DNA of 64,000 bases from WHSW01 sp963749365 (GCA_963749365.1 CAVVME010000003.1:1240001-1304000), one strand, 5' to 3'. Shown: positions 26,278 through 34,495, counted from the stretch's first letter. Program-made: numbers and translations. Notes: generated by a model not told the origin, from the letters alone.

Positions 26278-26865
26278 TCACGGCGGCGACCGCCGGCGCG
26301 CCCGCATCGCCGCCAGCGCTCGCCTGATCCGGGTCCAGATCAGGATCACGACCGTGACCCCGGCGACCAAAAGCAGGACCGCGATCGCGGCGGCGATCTC
26401 CGGGTTCTCGAGCGAGAACCCCGCCACCACAGCGACCAGCCCGTCCTCGGTCAGGCTCGCGACGATGTTCGAGACCGGCTCGGGCGAGGCGTTGATCCCG
26501 AGCCGCAGCCCGGCCTTGACCGCATGGCTGGTGAGCGCCACGGCTCCGGTGCCACCGCCCGCGAGCGCCTCGTCAACCGTCCCGAGGCCGTCGAGCTGCG
26601 CGTACTCGACTCCGATCACGCCGCCGATCACCGGGCGGATCAGGGTCGAGATCGCGTCCCAGGTGTTGTCGACGTAGGGGATCTTGTCGGTCACGAACTC
26701 GACCGCGAACATCACCGCGGCGACGGCGAGCACCGGCGTCTGGGTGAGCTGCTCGGGCACCTCGGCGACGCCGGCCCGGCCGCCGAGCCCGAGCACGAGC
26801 ACGGTCAGGTAGGAGTTCACTCCCGAGGCCCACCCCGAGCTGAGCAGGGTCGGGATCAGGTCCAT
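26278..26865 (-). CDS. DUF4126 family membrane protein
   Basis: A 195-residue membrane protein with about five hydrophobic segments. The family mark EFVTDKIPYVDNTWDAISTLIRPVIGG lies at residues 56-82. The C-terminus is a hydrophobic helix with a basic end (RIRRALAAMRARRRSPP). The molecular function of DUF4126 is not known. It lies 50 bp downstream of the thiolase gene on the same strand, and its tail converges on the acyl-CoA dehydrogenase gene, 18 bp away. Confidence 0.88.
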   Translation of the reverse strand: MDLIPTLLSSGWASGVNSYLTVLVLGLGGRAGVAEVPEQLTQTPVLAVAAVMFAVEFVTDKIPYVDNTWDAISTLIRPVIGGVIGVEYAQLDGLGTVDEALAGGGTGAVALTSHAVKAGLRLGINASPEPVSNIVASLTEDGLVAVVAGFSLENPEIAAAIAVLLLVAGVTVVILIWTRIRRALAAMRARRRSPP

Positions 26866-26915
26866 GGCTCAGGCCGCCCGGAGTCTCCGTGGCCGGCCCG
26901 CCGGCGGGCGGCCGG

Positions 26916-28079
26916 CTAGCTCAACCGCTCGACGACCATCGCCTCGCCCTGGCCGCCGGCGACGCACATCGTCTCCAAGCCGACCGCGTGATCGTCGGTC
27001 TCCATCACGTTGAGCAGCGTGGTCATGATCCGGGCGCCGGTCATCCCGAACGGATGCCCGAGCGCGATCGCGCCGCCGTGGGTGTTGAGCTTCTCGAGCG
27101 GGATCTCGCACTCGGCCATGATCGGGATCACCTGGGCCGCGAAGGCCTCGTTGAGCTCGACCACGTCGATGTCCGACATCTTCATCCCGGTCCGCTCGAG
27201 CACCTTGCCGATCGCCCCGATCGGGGCGACGCCCATGTACTCGGGCTCGTTGCCCCAGGTCGCCGCGCTGACCAACCGTGCCTTCGGCGTCATTCCCAGC
27301 TCGGCCGCCTTGGTGTCCGACATCACCAGCACCGCCGCGGCGCCGTCGTTGAGCGGGCACGAGTTGCCGGCGGTTACCCCGCCGCCGCCCTCAAAGGCCT
27401 CGTCGAGCTCGGCGAGCTTCTCCAGGGTCGAGGACGCCCGCGGCCCGTCGTCGCGGCTCACCTCGTTGCCCTCCTGGTCGGTCACGGGCACGATCTCGCG
27501 GTCGAAGAAGCCGTCCTCCTGGGAGGCGACCGCGAGCTCCTGCGAGCGCTGCGCATACTTGTCCATCTCCGCACGGCTGACCTCGTAGTGCTTGGCAACG
27601 TTGACCGCGGTGATCCCCATGTCGATGTAGGCGTTGGGCTGGCCGTTCTCCCCGATCAGGTTCGGGTTGCGGTCGGCGACCCCGGCCGGCTCGGTGCGCT
27701 CGTTGAACCGGCTCACGAACTCGACCCCCGCGGCGACGTAGGCATCGCCCTCGCCGGCCTTGATCGCGTTCGCGGCGTGGCGGATCGCATCGAGCGAGGA
27801 GGCGCAGTAGCGCGAGATCGTCGTCCCGGTGACCGTCTGCGGGAGCTGCTCGGAGAGCAGGGCGATGATCCGGGCGACGTTGAACGCCTGCAGGCCCTGG
27901 GGCATCCCGCACCCGCAGAGGACGTCCTCGATCAGCTCCGCCGGCAACTCGGGATTGCGCTCGATCAGCTCGTCGACCACGTGGGCGGCGGTCTCCTCCG
28001 GCCGCAGCTGGGCCAGCGAGCCCTTGAACGCCCGACCGATCGGGGTCCGGGCGGCATCGACGATCACTGCTTCCGGCAT
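26916..28079 (-). CDS. Acetyl-CoA acyltransferase (thiolase)
   Basis: A 387-residue thiolase. The nucleophile is Cys92 in ISRYCASSLDAI; the His appears in GGAIALGHPFGMTGARI and the second Cys in TMCVAGGQGEAMV. Length and motif order fit degradative thiolases (FadA), which cleave 3-ketoacyl-CoA with CoA; biosynthetic acetyl-CoA acetyltransferase activity cannot be excluded. The ATG follows AAGGAGCC. It stands near two acyl-CoA dehydrogenase genes. I read these as a dispersed beta-oxidation set rather than one operon. Confidence 0.93.
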   Translation of the reverse strand: MPEAVIVDAARTPIGRAFKGSLAQLRPEETAAHVVDELIERNPELPAELIEDVLCGCGMPQGLQAFNVARIIALLSEQLPQTVTGTTISRYCASSLDAIRHAANAIKAGEGDAYVAAGVEFVSRFNERTEPAGVADRNPNLIGENGQPNAYIDMGITAVNVAKHYEVSRAEMDKYAQRSQELAVASQEDGFFDREIVPVTDQEGNEVSRDDGPRASSTLEKLAELDEAFEGGGGVTAGNSCPLNDGAAAVLVMSDTKAAELGMTPKARLVSAATWGNEPEYMGVAPIGAIGKVLERTGMKMSDIDVVELNEAFAAQVIPIMAECEIPLEKLNTHGGAIALGHPFGMTGARIMTTLLNVMETDDHAVGLETMCVAGGQGEAMVVERLS

Positions 28080-28146
28080 CTTCTCTCGAGGCTCCTTCGG
28101 ATTGGGGTGCGGGGGCGCAGATGGTATTGATGCGCGCCCCTCCGTC

Positions 28147-28758
28147 CTAGCGCGAGAGCTGGTTGATCGACCGCCGGAGCATCTGCAGCAGCTCGGTCAT
28201 CGTCCGCTGGGTCGTCACGTGGACGAGCTTCGCCTGCGCGTGCAGGGCCCTGCGGACGACCTCGACCGCCGCCTTCTCGCTGTCGGCGCTCAGGACGCCC
28301 TTGAGCGCCGGCAGCCGGGCCTGGATCGCAGCGTGCGTCGATCGCACGACCGCCTCCTGGGTGGCCTGAAGCTGTACGGCACGCCGCTCGTTCGCCACGT
28401 GCTGGGCGCGCAGCGATGGCGTGACCGGAAGCCGAAGCATCTGCAGCAGCTCGCTCATCGTTCGCTGGGTCACGGCATCGACCAGCGTCGCCTGGCCGGC
28501 GAGGGCAGCCCTCGCGCTTCTCACCGCCGCCTTCTCGTTCGCCGCGCTGACCGCCGCCTCGAGCGCCGCGAAGCGAGCCTCGATCAGATTGCGGGTCGAG
28601 CCGACGACAGCCTGCTGGCCGGCCTGCAGCTGCACGGCGCGCGCCTGATTGCTCGGCAAAGGCGCCGGGGCCGCGGTCACGGGGCCGACCGACAGGACCG
28701 CAAGAGCCGTGATCGCCGCCCCGGCTGCCGACAGGATTGTGAGCTTCGGCTTCGTCAT
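28147..28758 (-). CDS. Secreted protein made of two tandem 73-residue repeats
   Basis: A 203-residue exported protein. The signal peptide spans residues about 1-30 (MTKPKLTILS, a hydrophobic core, ending VTAAPA). The mature part contains two related copies, residues 39-111 and 124-197. Both read RAVQLQA-Q-AVV-ST, then a helical Ala-rich stretch with EKAAV, and end QRTM(S/T)ELLQMLR. The period is 86 residues including the linker. Both are predicted to be helical, without Cys. ATG at 28758 follows GAGGAGA. An upstream promoter is visible. I do not recognise the family. Confidence 0.82.
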   Translation of the reverse strand: MTKPKLTILSAAGAAITALAVLSVGPVTAAPAPLPSNQARAVQLQAGQQAVVGSTRNLIEARFAALEAAVSAANEKAAVRSARAALAGQATLVDAVTQRTMSELLQMLRLPVTPSLRAQHVANERRAVQLQATQEAVVRSTHAAIQARLPALKGVLSADSEKAAVEVVRRALHAQAKLVHVTTQRTMTELLQMLRRSINQLSR

Positions 28759-28825
28759 CAGAGATCTCCTCGTTGAATGCGTCCCGCCAAGTCCGTGGCG
28801 AGCTGACTGCCTCCCAAGTCGGGGC

Positions 28826-28854
28826 AGTGTAGGCATTGGATCAGCGGATTGCAA
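28826..28854 (-). promoter_or_regulatory. Sigma-70-like promoter for the two-repeat secreted protein
   Basis: On the minus strand, TTGCAA (28849-28854) and TACACT (28826-28831) are separated by 17 bp. This would start a transcript about 60 bases before the ATG at 28758. The match to consensus is good for such GC-rich DNA, but it is a pattern match only. Confidence 0.5.
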
Positions 28855-28924
28855 GCAAGCGCTCATAAACTGCCTATTTGCTGGGGAAGCCGCGCTCGGC
28901 CGGGCTGTCATCGATAATCGACCG

Positions 28925-29284
28925 GTGAGCGACGAGAGCGCGACCGGGGCCGAGCTCGAGCCGGCGCAGGCCGCCGAGCTGATCGAATCCGGCGCCGAGC
29001 TGATCGACGTTCGGCGGCCGTACGAATACGAGGGCGGCCATCTGGCAGGGGCGCGAAACGTCGAGATGAACGAGCTCAGCGCCGCCGCCGACTCGATCTC
29101 CCGCGAGCGGCCGGTGCTCTTCTACTGCCGCACCGGCGACCGCTCCGGGATGGCCGCGCAGGCGTTTCGCGAGGCGGGCTATGACGCCTACAACCTGGCC
29201 GGAGGGATCGTCGCCTGGGCGGGCGCGGGGCGCTCGCTCGAGCCCGACGGGGGCGGGGTCGTCCAACCGTTGCCGCCCTCGTAG
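28925..29284 (+). CDS. Rhodanese-like domain protein
   Basis: A 119-residue single rhodanese domain. It has the entry LIDVRRPYEYEGGHLAGARNVEM and the active-site loop VLFYCRTGDRSG with catalytic Cys68. The CRTGDR loop is the six-residue length seen in sulfurtransferases. It can move sulfane sulfur from a donor to cyanide or a protein. The start is GTG at 28925. A longer frame upstream covers the promoter region of the divergent gene and is not used. It is followed 12 bp later by a TM/coiled-coil gene. Confidence 0.9.
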   Translation: MSDESATGAELEPAQAAELIESGAELIDVRRPYEYEGGHLAGARNVEMNELSAAADSISRERPVLFYCRTGDRSGMAAQAFREAGYDAYNLAGGIVAWAGAGRSLEPDGGGVVQPLPPS

Positions 29285-29296
29285 GATCTGGCGGCG

Positions 29297-29800
29297 ATGG
29301 AGGCCGGAGACCAGAAGCCCGAGCCGGCGAAGCCGGCCACTCCGCGGCCGGACGCAGGCGCGCGGCCGACCACCGGCTCGCAGGCGGCGGCCGCGCAGCC
29401 GCTCGAGGAGCGGGTCGAGGGGCTGCGCTCCTGGGTCGCGACGCTCGACCGGAAGCTCGGCGTGCGCAGCTACGCCGGCGCGGCCGCGGTCGTGCTCGGC
29501 CTCGCCGCCGGGATCGTCGGCGTTGTGCTGGCGCTCAGCGCCAAGGACGAGAGCGCGACCAAGGACGAGGTTCGCGCCCTGCGCGACCAGGTGGAGATCG
29601 TGCAGGAACAGGCGTCGGAGGCGACCGAGGAGGACCTGGCGACGCTCACCGACCGCCTCGACGCGCTCGAGGGCCGGGTGAACACGATCGCGGCCGGCCA
29701 GCGCACCATCGAGAGCGAGCTCTCCGTGGTCCAGGACGACATCGACGAGCTCCGAGGCGAGATCTCGAGCGGGGGCGGCTCGGGGGGCTCCGCGCCCTAG
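29297..29800 (+). CDS. Single-pass membrane protein with coiled coil, unknown function
   Basis: A 167-residue protein. A Pro/Ala-rich cytoplasmic N-terminus (residues 1-35), a short amphipathic stretch, and one transmembrane helix (residues about 59-82, AGAAAVVLGLAAGIVGVVLAL) are followed by about 70 residues of heptad-like sequence (DEVRALRDQVEIVQEQ, LTDRLDALEGRVNTI). It ends in a Gly/Ser tail. This layout resembles a membrane-anchored coiled-coil spacer. I do not recognise a family. The rhodanese gene upstream may share its transcript. Confidence 0.75.
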   Translation: MEAGDQKPEPAKPATPRPDAGARPTTGSQAAAAQPLEERVEGLRSWVATLDRKLGVRSYAGAAAVVLGLAAGIVGVVLALSAKDESATKDEVRALRDQVEIVQEQASEATEEDLATLTDRLDALEGRVNTIAAGQRTIESELSVVQDDIDELRGEISSGGGSGGSAP

Positions 29801-29899
29801 TCAGGCACGCGCGCTTGTGGCAATCGCTACGATGCCTGCCTGCGGGCGTCCGACGACTGGTCTACGGTCGCGCGAACGTCTCCTGAAAGGAGCAGGCCA

Positions 29900-30049
29900 A
29901 TGCCTGAGGGTTACTGCGTCAAGGAACGCAAGAAGGTCGAGATCAAGGATCCCCAGCAGGTCACGATGAAGAACGGTCGGCCGGCAATCCAGGGCACGTG
30001 CCCGGACTGCGGCACGAAGATCTTCAAGATCGGCAAGCTGGAGGGCTAA
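29900..30049 (+). CDS. DUF5679-like small zinc-ribbon protein
   Basis: A 49-residue protein preceded by an excellent ribosome-binding site (GAAAGGAG, spacing 7). It reads MPEGYCVKERKKVEIKDP, continues through MKNGRPAIQGTCPDCGTK and ends IFKIGKLEG. This is the DUF5679 layout, which normally has two Cys pairs that bind zinc. Here the first pair is incomplete: Cys6 is kept but the partner position is Glu9, while Cys34 and Cys37 are intact. The function is unknown. Homologues are common in high-GC actinobacteria and Chloroflexi, usually as stand-alone genes. Confidence 0.82.
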   Translation: MPEGYCVKERKKVEIKDPQQVTMKNGRPAIQGTCPDCGTKIFKIGKLEG

Positions 30050-30081
30050 GCGGGCCCGGTCGCGATCGGGACGCGACCAGC

Positions 30082-30999
30082 TCAGACGGCCGCCAGGCCC
30101 GACTGACGGCGGCCGTAGAGATAACCCACCAGCGCCTCGACCACCTGCGGGTCGAACTGCGTGCCGGCGTTGTCGGTGAGTTCGGTGAACGCCTCGCCGT
30201 GCTCCATCGCGGCGCGGTAGGGACGGTCGGAGGTCATCGCGTGGTAGGCGTCGCAGGCGAGGATGATTCGCGCCTCGACCGGGATCTGCGAGCCGACCAG
30301 CCGGTCGGGGTAGCCGTCCCCGTCCCAGCGCTCGTGCTCGGCGCGAACGATGCGCGCGATCGAGCCCAGCCCCGGGATCGCGCGGATGATCCGCTCGCCG
30401 ATCACCGGGTGCTGGCGCATGGTCTCCCACTCGGCCTCGGTCAGCGGTCCGGGTTTGTGCAGGATCTCGTCGGGAACCCCGACCTTGCCGATGTCGTGAA
30501 GCAGGGCCGCCGTTCGCAGCCGGCCGATCTGCTCGGCGTCGAGCGCCAGGGCCGACCCGATGCGGGTCGCCAAGTCGACCACTGACTCGGAGTGATCGCC
30601 GGTGTAGCGATCGCGCTCGCCGAGCGCCGAGGCGAGCGCCGCGATCACCTCGCCGTGCGCGGACGAGACCTGCTCGCCGTCGTCGCCGGGCGCCGAGTAG
30701 AGCTGAGCCCGCCCGCCCCCGGCGGCCCGCGCCTGCTCGAGTGCCGAGCCGGCGGTGGCGAGCAGCGCTTCGGTGCTCTGCCCCGGGTCGAGCTCGGCGA
30801 CCCCGGCGGAGGCCGTGTGCCCCCGCACTCCACCGGCCTCGAGCTCCTCGAGCTCGACCAGGATCCGCTTCACCGCATCGAGGGCGCCGGGCGCAGCCGT
30901 CTCGGGGAAGATGAGCGCGAACTCGTCGCCGCCGAGCCGGCAGGAGAGATCGTGGGAGCGCGTGCAGCGCGCGATCGTCGCGCCGACACGGCCGATCAC
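30082..30999 (-). CDS. HD-GYP phosphodiesterase with N-terminally clipped GGDEF domain
   Basis: A 305-residue cyclic-di-GMP signalling protein. The C-terminal half is a full HD-GYP domain: HD at 168-169 in LLHDIGKVG, HERWDGDGYP near 222-231, and DAYHAMTSDRPYR. It would hydrolyse cyclic di-GMP. The N-terminal half keeps GGDEF (23-27) and the inhibitory I-site RSHD (14-17) five residues before it. The first 40 or so residues of a normal GGDEF domain are absent. An in-frame TAG at 31024-31026 lies just before HGYAVGD, so only a GTG at 30999 can start the protein. It may be a 5'-truncated gene. Confidence 0.85.
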   Translation of the reverse strand: MIGRVGATIARCTRSHDLSCRLGGDEFALIFPETAAPGALDAVKRILVELEELEAGGVRGHTASAGVAELDPGQSTEALLATAGSALEQARAAGGGRAQLYSAPGDDGEQVSSAHGEVIAALASALGERDRYTGDHSESVVDLATRIGSALALDAEQIGRLRTAALLHDIGKVGVPDEILHKPGPLTEAEWETMRQHPVIGERIIRAIPGLGSIARIVRAEHERWDGDGYPDRLVGSQIPVEARIILACDAYHAMTSDRPYRAAMEHGEAFTELTDNAGTQFDPQVVEALVGYLYGRRQSGLAAV

Positions 31000-31155
31000 C
31001 TGGTCGCCGACGGCGTAGCCGTGCTATGAGGTATGACCGGTGTCGGTATCGGCGACGCGAGCCGCCGGCTTGAGGGACGAGCGCACGCGGGCTGCCGGCA
31101 GGCCGGGCGTTGCTCGCCCGATCCGTCGATCGGTGGGAGAATCGGCGTAGCGGAG

Positions 31156-31572
31156 ATGACGAGCTCCCAGCAGCAGAAACCGCTCGAGCTGATCCTGGCC
31201 CGCAACCTGCTGACCAGCCTCTCGACCCCTGCCCTGCTCGTCGACCACGAGGCGGTGCTGGTCTTCTACAACGAGGCGGCCGCGGTGGTGCTCGGGCGCT
31301 CGTTCGAGGACGCCGGTCGGATGACCGCCGAGCAGTGGAGCGCCGCCTTCGGGCCCTTCGATCGTGACGACGAGCCGATCGAGGTTGACCGGCTCGCGAT
31401 CACCAAGGCGATCCGCGGCGGCCGCCCCGCCCACGGCAAGTTCAGGATCGGGGTCGGAGCGGGCGAGCGGGCGTCGGTCGAGGCGAGCGCGTTCCCGATC
31501 GTCGCTTCGGAGCAGGGTTCATCGGGGGCGATGATCCTCTTCTGGCCGCTGGCGGAGAACGGGGCGAGCTGA
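31156..31572 (+). CDS. PAS-domain protein
   Basis: A 138-residue single PAS-like sensor domain without an output module. It has LLTSLSTPALLVDHEAVLVFYNEAAAVVLGRSFED, a WSAAFGPFDRD loop, and a beta-sheet end SGAMILFWPLAENG. PAS domains bind ligands or mediate contacts. The ligand is unknown. The ATG at 31156 is preceded by a weak GGAG. The stop overlaps the next start as TGATG, so the metallo-beta-lactamase-fold enzyme is probably translated from the same message, and the two may act together. Confidence 0.82.
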   Translation: MTSSQQQKPLELILARNLLTSLSTPALLVDHEAVLVFYNEAAAVVLGRSFEDAGRMTAEQWSAAFGPFDRDDEPIEVDRLAITKAIRGGRPAHGKFRIGVGAGERASVEASAFPIVASEQGSSGAMILFWPLAENGAS

Positions 31573-32444
31573 TGCGGGTCAAGGTCTGGGGAGCGCGCGG
31601 CTCGGTCCCCGCGCCCGGGCCGCACATGAACCGATACGGGGGCAACACATCGTGCGTGCAGGTGAGCCTCGCCGGAGGCGAAGAGCTGATCCTCGACGCC
31701 GGCACCGGCATCCGCACGCTCGGGCTCGGGCTTTCGGAGCGCGCTCGAATCCAGATCCTGCTCACGCACCTGCACCTCGACCACATCCAGGGCTTGATGT
31801 TCTTCCCACCCTGCTTCCGGGCCGAGTCCGAGATCACGATCTGGGGACCCGCATCGCCGGAGGCCTCACTCGAGGACCGGGTCGCGCGCTACATCTCGGC
31901 CCCGCTCTCGCCGGTCGAGGTTCGCGAGCTCCCCTGCTCGGTCTCGTTTCGTGACACGCCGGCGAGCCAGTGGGAGCTCGGCGGGGCAACGATCCGTGCC
32001 GAGGCGGTCACCCACCGCGGCCCGACGCTCGGCTATCGGATCAGCGACGGCGAGACGACCCTCGCCTACATTCCCGACCATGAGCCGGCTCTCGGGGCGC
32101 CGCTGGCCGGGCTCGATCCGGAGTGGATCTCGGGCTTCGACCTCGCCCGCGACGCGGATCTGCTGATCCACGACTCCCAGTACACCGACGACGAGTACCC
32201 CGACCACGTCGGCTGGGGCCATTCGCGACTCACCGACACGCTCACCTTCGCCCGCCGAGTCGAGGCTCGACGGCTGCTGCTCTTTCATCACGACCCGCTG
32301 CACTCCGACGAGTTCCTCGACCGGTTCGCGGCCACCGCGAAGGGCACCTGGACTGAGCTCGGCGGGGTCGCAGCGGAGCTCGAGCTGGCGATGGAGGGCG
32401 CGGAGCTCGAGATCGAGGCCGCTTCGCAAGCGGTTATCGCCTGA
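31572..32444 (+). CDS. Metallo-beta-lactamase-fold hydrolase
   Basis: A 290-residue hydrolase. The metal ligands of motif II appear as THLHLDH (His66, His68, Asp70, His71). The N-terminus MRVKVWGARGSVPAPGP with a later GGNTSC matches the branch that includes cyclic-phosphate phosphodiesterases and RNase-Z-like enzymes. A late Asp-His stretch (LLIHDSQYTDDEY and LLLFHHDPLHSD) completes the metal site. It is translationally coupled to the PAS gene. This family often cuts phosphodiester bonds, but the substrate here is unknown. Confidence 0.88.
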   Translation: MRVKVWGARGSVPAPGPHMNRYGGNTSCVQVSLAGGEELILDAGTGIRTLGLGLSERARIQILLTHLHLDHIQGLMFFPPCFRAESEITIWGPASPEASLEDRVARYISAPLSPVEVRELPCSVSFRDTPASQWELGGATIRAEAVTHRGPTLGYRISDGETTLAYIPDHEPALGAPLAGLDPEWISGFDLARDADLLIHDSQYTDDEYPDHVGWGHSRLTDTLTFARRVEARRLLLFHHDPLHSDEFLDRFAATAKGTWTELGGVAAELELAMEGAELEIEAASQAVIA

Positions 32445-32596
32445 ACGCAGGCGACTCCGACCACCCGTACAAGTAGGCGACGCCAAAGTTTCGACATCCG
32501 GATAACGCCTTCGGGGCCCTCCGCACCTACCGTCGAGCGTAATTCCTGGAACCCGCGACTGCCGGGCGTCGCTCGGTGCGCAAGGAGGGCAAGCAG

Positions 32597-34069
32597 ATGA
32601 AGACGAGGCTCTGCCTCACCGTAACCTCAGTGTTGGCGCTGGCCCTGGTCGTGCCGGGGTCGGCGCTCGCGCAGGGCGGCGTCGGAGCCGTCAAGACCGA
32701 GCTCGACATGACCTGGGTCATGGTCGCGACGGCGCTCGTACTGTTCATGCAGGCAGGCTTCCTACTGCTCGAGATCGGCTTCTCGAGAGGCAAGAACGTC
32801 GGCGCCGGGGTGGCGAAGGTCCTGGTCAACCTCGGGATCGTCACGATCGCCTGGTGGGCGGTCGGCCAGGGCGTCAACGGGCCCGGCAACTCGCTGTTCG
32901 GAAACGACGGCTTCCTCTATCACGCGGGTCAGGACGTGGCCGGGACCGTGGTCGGGAACGTCGAGATCGGCTACATGCTGTTCGGCCTCGTTTTCTGCGC
33001 TGTCTCGCTGGCGATCGTCTGGGGCACCACCCTGGAGCGGATCAGATTCGGCGCCTACGTGATCTACGCGGCGGTCTTCGGGGCGGTCATCTACCCGTTG
33101 ATCGCGCACGCGGTCTGGTCGGGCGACGGCCTGCTCGACGACATCGGCGGCAAGGAGGTGCTCGACTTCGCGGGCTCCTCGGTGGTCCACCTGACCGGCG
33201 CAACCGGGGCGCTGGCCGCGCTGCTGCTGCTCGGCGCTCGCGCCGGCAAGTACGGCACCGACGGCAGGCCGCGGGCGATTCCAGGCCACTCGATGCCGCT
33301 GGTCGGGCTCGGCGTGGCGATCCTCTGGGTCGGTTGGTACGGCTTCAACGCCGGCTCGACCCTGGGCACCACCGACGTCGCCTTCGCCGAGGTCGCGCTC
33401 AACACCCAGCTCGCCGCGGCGGCCGGGGTGATCGGGGCGCTGCTCGTCGTCTACGCGAAGACGAGATCGCTCGATGTCGGCATGGCCGGCAACGGCGCGA
33501 TCGCGGGCCTGGTCGCGATCACCGCGCCCTGTGGTTATGTGGAGCAGTGGGCGGCGCCGATCATCGGCCTGATCGCCGGTGTGCTGGTCGTCTACAGCGT
33601 GCTCCTGATCGAGCGCTGGCTCGATGACCCGGTCGGCGCCCTGTCGGCGCACGGGATGGCCGGGATCTGGGGCACGCTGGCGGTCGGTGTCTTCGGCACC
33701 GAGCGCCTGATCGGCGACACCGCCAGCCCGGGGGTCTGGTACGCGATCTTCGGGGATGCGCCACTGGGCGCCGCGCTGGGCCAGCTCGGCGTGCAGGCGG
33801 TCGGGGTCGCGGCGACGTTCGTCGTCGTCCTCGGGCTCTCGTTGGTCGCCTTCTACGCGATCAAGCAGACGATCGGCCTCCGTGTCTCGGAGGACGAGGA
33901 GCTGGCCGGGCTCGACATCTCCTCGCACGGGATGTACGGCTATCCGGAGCAGTTCATCCCGCCGGAGGAGTACCCGGGCGCGCCGAGCGAGCCGCACGTC
34001 GCCGGCACTCCGGTGGCGTCTCCGGCAGCGGTCACCGCGATGAGCGCCAACCGGCCGTCCGAGGCCTGA
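32597..34069 (+). CDS. amt: Ammonium transporter (Amt)
   Basis: A 490-residue ammonium channel with a signal peptide (MKTRLCLTVTSVL, ending SALAQG) and 11 expected transmembrane helices. The pore His pair is visible in FAGSSVVHLTGATGALAALL and ALSAHGMAGIWG. The cytoplasmic tail has the PII-contact signature RVSEDEELAGLDISSHGMYGYPE. The ATG at 32597 follows AAGGAGG at 8 bases; a longer frame from 32576 would start inside the ribosome-binding site. glnK follows 14 bp on, the classic amt-glnK operon. Expression is presumably tied to nitrogen status. I found no GlnR-type box. Confidence 0.93.
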   Translation: MKTRLCLTVTSVLALALVVPGSALAQGGVGAVKTELDMTWVMVATALVLFMQAGFLLLEIGFSRGKNVGAGVAKVLVNLGIVTIAWWAVGQGVNGPGNSLFGNDGFLYHAGQDVAGTVVGNVEIGYMLFGLVFCAVSLAIVWGTTLERIRFGAYVIYAAVFGAVIYPLIAHAVWSGDGLLDDIGGKEVLDFAGSSVVHLTGATGALAALLLLGARAGKYGTDGRPRAIPGHSMPLVGLGVAILWVGWYGFNAGSTLGTTDVAFAEVALNTQLAAAAGVIGALLVVYAKTRSLDVGMAGNGAIAGLVAITAPCGYVEQWAAPIIGLIAGVLVVYSVLLIERWLDDPVGALSAHGMAGIWGTLAVGVFGTERLIGDTASPGVWYAIFGDAPLGAALGQLGVQAVGVAATFVVVLGLSLVAFYAIKQTIGLRVSEDEELAGLDISSHGMYGYPEQFIPPEEYPGAPSEPHVAGTPVASPAAVTAMSANRPSEA

Positions 34070-34083
34070 GGGGAGGTGATCTG

Positions 34084-34452
34084 ATGAAGAAGATCGAGGC
34101 ATTCATTCGCCACGAGGCGTTCGAGCCGATCCGGACCGAGCTGCTCGACAAGGGGTTTCCCTCCCTGTCGATCGGCGAGGTCAAGGGCTCGGGACGCCAG
34201 AAGGGGATCGTCGAGACCTACCGCGGATCGAGCTTGACCGTCAACGTGCGGCCGAAGCTCAAGATCGAGGTCGTGGTCGAGGACAAGGACAAGCCCCTCG
34301 TCGTTGAGACGATCCTCAAGCACGCGCGGACCGGCGATGTCGGGGACGGGAAGGTGTTCGTGATCCCGGTCGAGGAGGCGATCCGGATCCGCACCGGCGA
34401 GGAGGGCGAGCAGGTCCTCCAAGCCCACACCGAGGCCGAGATCCCGGCCTAA
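34084..34452 (+). CDS. glnK: P-II family nitrogen regulatory protein
   Basis: A 122-residue PII protein that binds ATP, ADP and 2-oxoglutarate and plugs Amt. The Walker-like loop is present in TGDVGDGKVFVIPVEEAIRIRTGE. The T-loop reads EVKGSGRQKGIVETYRGSSLTVNV. Tyr46 is kept, but the usual modifiable Tyr51 is Leu. Uridylylation or adenylylation at Tyr51 is therefore not possible, so regulation must be mainly by ligand binding. It follows amt in the same operon with an AGGGGAGGTG ribosome-binding site. A strong hairpin lies just past its stop codon. Confidence 0.93.
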   Translation: MKKIEAFIRHEAFEPIRTELLDKGFPSLSIGEVKGSGRQKGIVETYRGSSLTVNVRPKLKIEVVVEDKDKPLVVETILKHARTGDVGDGKVFVIPVEEAIRIRTGEEGEQVLQAHTEAEIPA

Positions 34453-34466
34453 GCGGGAGATGGTCG

Positions 34467-34495
34467 GCGACGGCGGGCCTCGCGCCCGCCGTCGC
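34467..34495. terminator. Bidirectional terminator-like hairpin between glnK and the coiled-coil gene
   Basis: A perfect 12-bp stem (GCGACGGCGGGC / GCCCGCCGTCGC) with loop CTCGC lies between two convergent genes, 14 bp past the glnK stop. It has no obvious T-run, as is usual in high-GC actinobacteria. Confidence 0.7.

Noticed and set aside
31024..31434. A minus-strand frame that could be the missing N-terminus of the GGDEF domain
   Set aside because: Its last residues (VADTDTGHTS) only vaguely recall the GGDEF metal-binding strand, the spacing is four to five residues too short, and most of it is antisense to the PAS gene.
32445..32596. A GlnR or NtcA-type operator before amt
   Set aside because: I saw no matching box in the 152 bp upstream. 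The -35/-10 candidates are also weak.
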